From Bruticola sp004554425 (lineage in GTDB: Bacteria > Vulcanimicrobiota > Xenobia > Xenobiales > Xenobiaceae): a DNA stretch of 6,698 nucleotides. Shown piece after piece: positions 6,571-6,698 of the stretch. Below the pieces are notes generated by a model, which searched no databases, had not been told where the DNA came from, and saw only the letters and a program-made list of their open reading frames with translations. The stretch covers positions 1-6,698 of the forward strand of contig CATXCY010000067.1 of assembly GCA_958366945.1 (NCBI GenBank), written 5' to 3'. A program made the translations under genes and the position numbers. Position 1 is the stretch's first letter; each line of letters begins with the position of its first letter.

Positions 6571-6653
6571 GCTTACTCGTTTGGCTGCGTAGTTTTCAGC
6601 TTAGCGACGCTAATTAGTGTACCGCCCGCCCGTTAGCTATGTGGTGCTAGCTT
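6571..6653 (+). repeat. Right copy of the ~84 bp intergenic element (inverted relative to 21-104)
   Basis: This copy shares the blocks GACGCTAA, TTAGTGT, CCGCCCGCCC, TTAGCTA and GCGTAGTTTT with the left copy read on the opposite strand. It starts 114 bp after the sugar kinase stop and 45 bp after the terminator, so it probably lies outside the main transcript unless there is read-through. It keeps the AGCTA/TAGCT arms (6635-6652), although three of the eight loop bases differ from the left copy. It also has a short local hairpin TTAGC-GAC-GCTAA (6601-6613) that the left copy lacks. No open reading frame of note overlaps it. Confidence 0.8.
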
Positions 6654-6698
6654 CATTTTTTGCCATATCTACGCTACGGCTTCACTGGCCTTGCAGCC
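6654..6698. other. Right edge, no supported gene
   Basis: This 45 bp stretch ends the window and has no recognisable RNA or protein motif. On the minus strand one frame stays open from the edge to a TAG at 6669-6671 (about nine codons). It could be the end of a convergent gene, but that is far too short to support a call. Confidence 0.3.

Noticed and set aside
21..6653. Composite transposon or integron-like unit bounded by inverted repeats
   Set aside because: No transposase, integrase or resolvase is present, the two copies differ at about 17% of positions, and no target duplication is visible. It is kept only as an alternative in the repeat finding.
6571..6698. tRNA or other stable RNA gene in the right margin
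   Set aside because: No cloverleaf pairing, TTC-loop or anticodon arm can be formed, and the short hairpins present are only 5 bp.

Overview
This window holds three complete genes and no RNA gene, CRISPR array, transposase or phage gene. It looks like chromosomal DNA from a bacterium with moderate, slightly AT-rich base composition. The mix of a ClC protein with CBS domains, a very large membrane Ser/Thr kinase-like protein with PEGA-like external modules, and a PfkB-family sugar kinase does not fix the phylum. Large PEGA kinases with Gln/Pro/Ser-rich linkers suggest a lineage rich in eukaryote-like kinases (non-photosynthetic Cyanobacteria relatives such as Obscuribacterales, or the Planctomycetes/Elusimicrobia range), but this is a low-confidence inference.

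Layout: the left margin carries an ~84 bp element (21-104). Next is a leftward ClC chloride channel or H+/Cl- antiporter gene (151-2007). A 162 bp divergent intergenic region follows, containing a perfect 7-bp dyad upstream of the rightward genes. A 1115-residue kinase-like membrane protein (2170-5517) comes next, followed after only 6 bp, and in the same reading frame, by a 1-phosphofructokinase/tagatose-6-phosphate kinase-type enzyme (5524-6456). A strong hairpin-plus-T-run terminator (6486-6525) closes this two-gene unit. The right margin (6526-6698) has no supported gene but contains a second copy of the left-margin element in inverted orientation (6571-6653).

How the genes may work together: the kinase-like protein and the sugar kinase are almost certainly co-transcribed. 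The first has a cytoplasmic kinase fold, a long disordered linker, one membrane span and an external region of about four beta-rich modules, so it looks like a surface sensor or scaffold. Its kinase domain lacks the catalytic Asp (HGC in place of HRD) and the alpha-C Glu, so it may be a pseudokinase. The sugar kinase has all its expected motifs. A functional link to the divergent ClC gene is possible but rests only on position.

The least explained features are: (i) the diverged pair of ~84 bp elements, each lying 3' of a gene and in the same sense relative to that gene; (ii) the degenerate kinase active site; (iii) the 54-bp tandem repeat encoding a YPPQQ-type low-complexity array; and (iv) a Cys-Arg-Cys-Arg-Cys-Gly-Cys run in the ClC CBS domain.
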